Notes under the pieces: model-generated
Seen by the model: the letters and a program-made list of their open reading frames with translations, nothing else
What the model was told of the DNA's origin: nothing
Databases searched by the model: none
DNA from: Branchiostoma floridae
Taxonomy: Eukaryota; Chordata; Leptocardii; Amphioxiformes; Branchiostomatidae
Length of the DNA stretch: 64,000 nucleotides
Direction of reading: 5' to 3'
NCBI RefSeq assembly: GCF_000003815.2
Contig: NC_049981.1
Coordinates: forward strand, 3,958,699 to 4,022,698
Program-made: the position numbers and the translations under genes
Shown: positions 58,385 to 64,000 of the stretch, one piece after another
Layout of the letters: each line of letters begins with the position of its first letter
How positions within the stretch are numbered: position 1 is the stretch's first letter

Positions 58385-58675
58385 AGGTCTTTCCAAACGC
58401 GCCTCAGCTCTCAAGCGACTATCCTATAACTAGCAATAAGCTTATCGGAAGTGGTCATTTATGACTCCACACAACTTCTTGTTATCCCCGTCATTGGGAA
58501 AATAAACAAATGACAGAACAACTCATGTGAAACAGCAAAAATTTTAAAGAACAACAAGTCGATAGTAATTCAATGTGTAAAACATAAAGACAGTTGCCTG
58601 GATCGCTTGAGGGATATTGTAGGTGCCATTTTGGATTTGACAATGGAGCACAGAAGTCGAGACAAACTATAGAAT

Positions 58676-58870
58676 TACATGTTTCTAACCTAATGAGATT
58701 TAGTTATGGGGTTTAAGTAGCAAAGTTTTGAGAGAAGTTTGATTTACATGTTTCTAACACAATGGGATTTAGTTATGGGATTCAAGTAGTAACGTTTTGA
58801 GAAAAGTTTCAAGTACAAGATTCTAACCTAGTGGGTTTAAGTTATGGGGTTCGAGAAGCAGAGTTTCAAC
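58676..58870 (+). repeat. Tandem repeat of about 67 bp, three units (locus B)
   Basis: Counterpart of 46077-46345, shortened by about one unit. Confidence 0.75.
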
Positions 58871-60245
58871 TACCAAATCTTTTTAGGGAATAAGGTGTTA
58901 CAGGTACACACGCACGCGCACACACACACACAAAGGCGCTCTTACCACATGCACATTTATATAATTTTACACATATTACACAAAATTAACTGAACACCAA
59001 TGATCTCAAAGTCACAGAACACCTTTTAGCCATCGAACTGTAATGAAGATAAAGTTCTTTTATGATCTCAGCTCATTTTCCTCAATATAACCTTCCAAGT
59101 TTCTGACAGCTTATGGAATCCTTTTGATGAACATATTAGATTTGTGGAATTATAATAAAGTTGGTGTTCGGTTTAAATACATGGCTTAATGTCCTTTATT
59201 TTGTTACTTGTGTCAGTTAAAGATTGACAGAATAAGCTAGTCAGTAATTACAGTTCTTCGTTTCCAGTGAGTGGCTTTATCAATGAGATGTCACTTGTGG
59301 ACAAAAGAAAATATCCGGAGGCAAATTCTAAATCGTGCAAACAATGAATAATGCCGTTCATAGGGATTCAGATATGAAGGTAAAGGCACTTGTTTATGAG
59401 AGAATTTGACAATTTCCCAAAGGAGAAAAAAAGATGGCCAAAAAAACTGTATGCAATGAATTTACGGCAAATATGTGCTAATTTCGACCCTGTTTTACAC
59501 AGTATAGTCAAAACGTTTTATTTTAAAACGGCTAAAACTTGAGAAGTGTCATTCATACAATCGAAACTATATGACCCGAAGAAAATTGATGGAGGGTCGG
59601 CCAATATTATATACTCGTTGCAGTTTTACATACAGCTGCTAGGAGTCTCTTTTGAAACGCATCTTAACACTCTCATTTATCCATCCTTTCAAATCTGGCG
59701 CATGGGCAATATCAAAGAAATCAAATTTCTCGATTTACAACGTTTAAACCTTTTTTTCCTAACGAAAGCTGTATACTACTTAAAACATACATGCATTATC
59801 AACTAGTACTTAGGACCAGGTCAGCATATAGTTCACTACACAATATCATGGCATGCAATACTTTGTCTAAGTTCTCATAATCCATTACTACTAATAAAAT
59901 TTAGTGTCTAAAGCCATAGTGTCAGTAAAAGTCAAGGGTAGGGTATTACTCGTCGCCTTGGCAACGTTTGTCACCATGGCAACGCCCTTACCTGACGATA
60001 ACCAGACGCTTGACCTTGGTAAGCCGACCGTGAAGCTGGATTTATGCATCAGGCGTCGCTTGGACCGTGCCATTTTGTAGGAGGGGTGTTGAAGGTTTTC
60101 TATGTTGGGCGCTTTTTTTCTTCAGTTTGGGGCCGTTGCATAGTCGTCGCCTGTTGCATAGTATCGGCGCACTCTCAAAACTTGCCATGTTGTATTGGCT
60201 ATGCATATGACAGTTCCATATCACTTATCGTAAAGGTAAAAGGTA

Positions 60246-60965
60246 TTAAAGACACTTGTTTGTTATCTTAGTGTGGTAACTCATAATCATTACAGTGTTG
60301 ATATTGGACGGTGCATAGATTGGAAATTGCAACACAAATAATCATATACAAGAATATATACTACATAGTTATATAGTCTCTGGTAGAGTAGGCTAATTCA
60401 TGGATGGAGAGATATAATTGTTGGAGAAGTCTCTATTTATACGTTATATCCTGAGCAATCGTTAAGAAATGATAAAAGTTCCCTTTGTGATTCAAACCCG
60501 TTTTAACCCTCGTCAACAAGATCCTAATCGCCCCTTCAACAAGACTAGAATGGATTATTCCAAACCAAAAGTTGCCGCACCAGTTTTGTGGAGTATGAAA
60601 AGGGGGACGCCTGAGTTCACCACACCACCCCTAGGCGTGCAGGTTTAGGACGCGGTGTGGTTATGTCCACACTTTCAACAATATACACAGAAACTCCGAC
60701 GTCTCAAGCTTTCCTGGCGAGACCGTTTCCTTAAAGAAGTGTCCTAAACAAGGTGGGTGAGGTCTCAAGATGCTAAGGTTCTTTTTAAGACGGTAGTAGT
60801 TTTAGGATGGGTAGTGAAGATATGCAGGGAAATATGTTAGAGTGCACAATAACTCCACGTTTGTGATTATCTTGGCATCTAAGAAAATCTGAAAAGGTTT
60901 AAAATACTTGAATCCTTAAAGTGAGACGTGCAGTCGTGCTTTTGAAAGAAATGCTATTCCCAATA
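60246..60965. other. Spacer right of locus B
   Basis: About 0.7 kb without recognised coding or repeat structure. Confidence 0.45.
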
Positions 60966-61430
60966 CGAAACTTTTGTGTGTTCACTTTTAACCTTACATG
61001 TATATCCGCCTGTTTGTGTGGGTGTATGTGTGTATAGATATGTGTTTGTGTGTGTGTTGTGTTTGTGTGTGTTTGTATGTATGTGTGTGTGTCTCCCTGC
61101 GTGTGTATGCATGTGTGTGGTGGGTGTGTGTTTGCGTTTGCGTATGTATGTATGTGTGGGTCCCTCTGTGTGTGTATGTAATTGCTTGTGTGTTTGTGTG
61201 TGTGTGTGTGTATTTGTATGTATGTATGTATGTGCGTCTCCCTGTGTGATTATGCAAATGTCTAGTGTGCTTGTGTGTATATGTATGTATGTGTGTGTCC
61301 CTTTGTGTGTGTATGCGTGTGTTTAGTGTGTGTGTGTGTCTCAGTGTGTGTGTGTGCGTGTGTGAAGTGTCCCTCTCTGTGTATGTCTGTATGTATGTAA
61401 TTTATGCGTGTGTGTATGTGTGCGTACAGT
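60966..61430. repeat. GT-rich degenerate microsatellite
   Basis: About 460 bp of GTGTGT, GTATGT and GTGTCTCCCT-like units with longer periodicity (the TCCCTCTGTGTG and TCTCCCTGTGTG phrases recur about every 80-110 bp). The long Cys/Val frames are artefacts. Confidence 0.9.
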
Positions 61431-61774
61431 GGCTGTTTCAGCCCGATTGGTTGTGAGTAGCGAATTCACAATGCTTCAAATTGGTAAATGGTAAATAGTC
61501 AACAGAAATTGCACAGCTTGAAATTCTACCTGCCCTACCATACACATGCCAGTGACATTTGGAGTCAGTTAGATATATAATTATAGGATTTCCGCGACGC
61601 CACATGCTCTGCTCTTAAAGGGTTCATCGTTTTCGCGTCACTTCATCTTAAACAGGCCGCCTTTAACTGTAAACGATTGGCTAACGAAGCGTAATGGACA
61701 GGTACTCATTTTCACCTGACTACAAAACACGAGCCATGGGGGGTAAAATACTTAAACATACGTTCAAACATGTA

Positions 61775-61995
61775 CTGATGACCGCCTCTACATACAGGTA
61801 AGGACCACCTGGCCATTGATATACAGTTAAACTTGTAACAGTAACCATAACTATATAAGGACCACCTGGCTATATGGATGGATATAGACCTGTGATATTG
61901 ACCTCATCTGCATACGGACGACCTGACTAATGATATGCAGTCAAACCTGCACTAGTGACTACCTCTACATAAAGACCACCGGAACTTTGACATAC
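61775..61995 (+). repeat. Degenerate tandem repeat, about 65-bp unit
   Basis: Three to four units with GACC-CCTCTACATA, GGACCACCTGGC and GATATACAGTTAAAC. A related motif occurs at 21410. Confidence 0.6.
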
Positions 61996-61999
61996 ACAT

Positions 62000-63285
62000 G
62001 TTTTTCTTCTTTTTTTTTTTGGTGTGAAAAACGATACGGCTTTAAACAATTAGTGATGCGAAAACGAAGAAACGTTTAAGAGATTTTGATGTTGCAGGAC
62101 CACAAACTCTATACTGTGGCTATTTCTCTGAGATTCTTTGAGTCTATTGGGCGTTTGACCGACTGAATGTCACCAGAGCCAAGTCACATTTGTTGCAATG
62201 GACACAACCAGGCGTATTTATGTATGCATGACACGTGCGTCTTTCTGTAGTGGTACTACTCCACCATACATTTTTGTATGTGTTTGTTAAAGCTACGTTA
62301 TTATGTTAAAGTTATGTTGCATTGTTGTAAAAACCACCACTCTTCACCCCCCACCCCCCACCCCAACCACCACACACACACACACAAAACGTATTTGTTT
62401 CTGACGGTTGTTTCTTTGTTAAAAACAGTCCATAGCCCAGGGGATCCTGAGTCTTTGTTTAAATACTTAGGCTTTTCTGTAGCTGCGGGCGCAAAAAGGG
62501 GTCAGGGTTGCAAGGTTAAGCTAGTTAATACCAGGTTATCAAAACTTTTGATCAAAATCATCACACACTGGAAGGTTGGCGCACCCAGGCTTTCTGTAAG
62601 TACTATCAAACAAAATTCGTGTTGTCAATGTTAGATAATGCAAATATGATACGCCAAATAGCAGTTACACAAAGAATCGGATAGATTTTGAAGACGGCCA
62701 GGAGTTTCAGATAGCATTCATTTCCTTTCGTCAGTTACTCTGAAGGTGGTATCTCACTGCACTTGGGGCACCGGTGCGGCACTGCGAGGATCGAAAGATT
62801 GCTAGCTAAACGAATTTCAGAGATACAGAACGAATGAATTTTCTTACGTTTTGTGCATTTTGTTACTTCTAAGTCATACTTTTACGTCTTGCGCAATATG
62901 AAGATTATCAAAATCGACGAAAATAACACAACAGTCCGAACCCCGCAGTGATACTACCTTGTGCACGATCTGTTGAACAGCAGTTTTCTTGTCTAATGTT
63001 TATCGACGTAATGTAAACAAAGGTTTATCTCTTCTTCCTACAAAAAAGTATAATAAAAAGGTATGATTAAGAAGCAGATTGACGTCGAAAAAGGAATTAA
63101 TATTCACTTTGGCTAAGTAAGACTGTCAGTCAGCCTTTGATTGCGCAAAGGAACTATACGACAAAATACATTTCATTCAAGGAAGGTTTACTCATTTACA
63201 ACGTTAACCAATGGAAAACCCTCATAATGATTGATTGATAAGTCATTTGATGATTGGCTGATGTTTTCCCCTGTTGATCAAATAA
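62000..63285. other. Mostly non-coding, one MITE remnant
   Basis: A C/A-rich run is at 62345-62390. A segment at 62755-62890 (GATCGAAAGATTGCTAGCTA, CGAATTTCAGAGATACAGAA) matches the centre of the 1-kb element at 49155-49260 and is a fragment of that family. No gene was recognised before the TRIM-like exon. Confidence 0.5.
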
Positions 63286-63287
63286 AG

Positions 63288-63416
63288 ATGGCGGCCGCAG
63301 GAGGGAGCAATGCTGCCCATCAGCGCATGCGCGGACAGGAGTTCCTGGTATGCGGGATCTGTCTGGACCACTTCACCCTGCCGAAAATCCTGCCATGCGC
63401 ACACACCTTCTGTCAG
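63288..63416 (+). CDS. First exon of a TRIM-like RING protein (partial)
   Basis: ATG in AAAGATGG opens 43 codons ([20 protein letters not shown], then [20 protein letters not shown] and FCQ) and stops at a GTGGGT donor in phase 0. C-x2-C and C-x-H-x2-C are the first half of a RING finger and closely resemble the start of the TRIM-NHL gene at 30809. The rest of the RING must lie in an exon beyond the window. The intron is occupied by a LINE fragment. A RING split by an intron differs from the intronless TRIM at 29 kb. Confidence 0.7.
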
Positions 63417-63516
63417 GTGGGTTATGGTCTGATTAGAGCTGTGCATGCACCTGAACAAATTAGACACAGGTGCAGAAAGCGGGTCTGCCACCAGACTGAG
63501 TCAAGAACGAACATTG

Positions 63517-63940
63517 TGAGAAGAAGAACTTTATTGCGCAACGATCGTACACGGTACAATGTATGGCAAAAAAGGAAGAAACAAATTTATCATCCTGATT
63601 GCTAAAACAAATATTAAACATAGTACATATGCAGATTATAAATATAGAGTGAAATTTGACATCCTAATTTCTAGAACAATAAGAGCTAGTCTAAATCATT
63701 GATATTGTACTACAATCGAGTGGGGCTAATTATGGGTTTCGCAAAGCAGTCTTTTATATATTTAACTATTTTAGCATTGTGGGAGTTGTTACATCTTAAT
63801 ATATAATCAAATCTGTCTGTAGCATTGAGTCTCTTAAAATCTGTTGTACTTGATTCGAGGAATGTGAATAACTCATTACGTGAAACATTGTACCCACTGC
63901 ACATCATGACAGAGTGAAATTCATTGGGATGAGTTGTACT
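63517..63940 (-). pseudogene. 3' end of a LINE, minus strand
   Basis: Read on the minus strand: NEFHSVMMCSGYNVSRNELF and KIVKYIKDCFAKP align in kind with DEYHFMVVCPKYSDIRNSLY and GKYIKECL at 53200. It ends in a TTGCGCAATAAAGTTCTTC tail. 5' truncated, inserted in the first intron of the TRIM-like gene. Confidence 0.75.
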
Positions 63941-64000
63941 TTATTCTAGAGCTGGTTCTCAGTAACGTACTCTCTCCGTGGTCTCCCTGCCCCTGAAGGA

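Larger units (their letters stand above)
50795..60245 (+). repeat. Segmental duplication, locus B copy
   Basis: Second copy of the segment described at 35040-47692, in the same orientation. It gained the 51031-54100 element and lost the part of the gene between PAN 1 and the last intron. Confidence 0.9.

Noticed and set aside
60976-61456. Cys/Val-rich small secreted protein
   Set aside because: The frame is only a reading of GT microsatellite sequence in several phases.

Overview
This is eukaryotic DNA. The genes have many short exons with GT/AG introns, and the spaces between them are full of SINEs, LINE fragments, small inverted-repeat DNA elements, microsatellites and minisatellites. Shuffled phase-1 extracellular modules (PAN plus SUEL-type lectin), TRIM/NHL genes and a stand-alone P2X7 C-terminal domain point to an invertebrate deuterostome, most likely amphioxus (Branchiostoma). 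That assignment is inference, since no species marker is visible.

Layout. (1) 0.15-12.34 kb holds two convergent genes. A 13-exon plus-strand gene encodes a 782-residue transposase-like protein. A 4-exon minus-strand gene encodes a 586-residue protein ending in the cysteine-rich C-terminal domain of P2X7 receptors, without the ion channel. (2) 12.8-13.0 kb holds an orphan signal-peptide exon (minus) behind a CArG box and a CRE. (3) 14.19-26.39 kb is a complete 17-exon secreted subtilisin-like protease (minus, 405 aa). Its promoter side runs into a 1.3-kb minisatellite of about 52-bp units. (4) 29.0-30.8 kb is an intronless TRIM-NHL gene (minus, 602 aa) between two diverged direct copies of a repeat segment. 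(5) 35.0-47.7 kb (locus A) and 50.8-60.2 kb (locus B) are a segmental duplication. Locus A encodes a secreted protein built from a signal peptide, PAN domains, a rhamnose-binding-lectin (SUEL) domain and an acidic tail. Locus B has lost about 6 kb, including the lectin exon, and its only PAN exon carries a small DNA-element insertion. (6) 60.2-64.0 kb is mostly repeats and ends in the first exon of another TRIM-like gene.

How it works together. The protease and the PAN/lectin proteins are secreted and fit extracellular or innate-defence roles. The TRIM proteins are intracellular ubiquitin-ligase candidates. The convergent transposase-like and P2X7-tail pair looks like a separate two-gene module, possibly a mobile element or its domesticated descendant. 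Exon coordinates were read by eye from splice signals and reading-frame continuity. All multi-exon models reported as complete keep frame across every junction.
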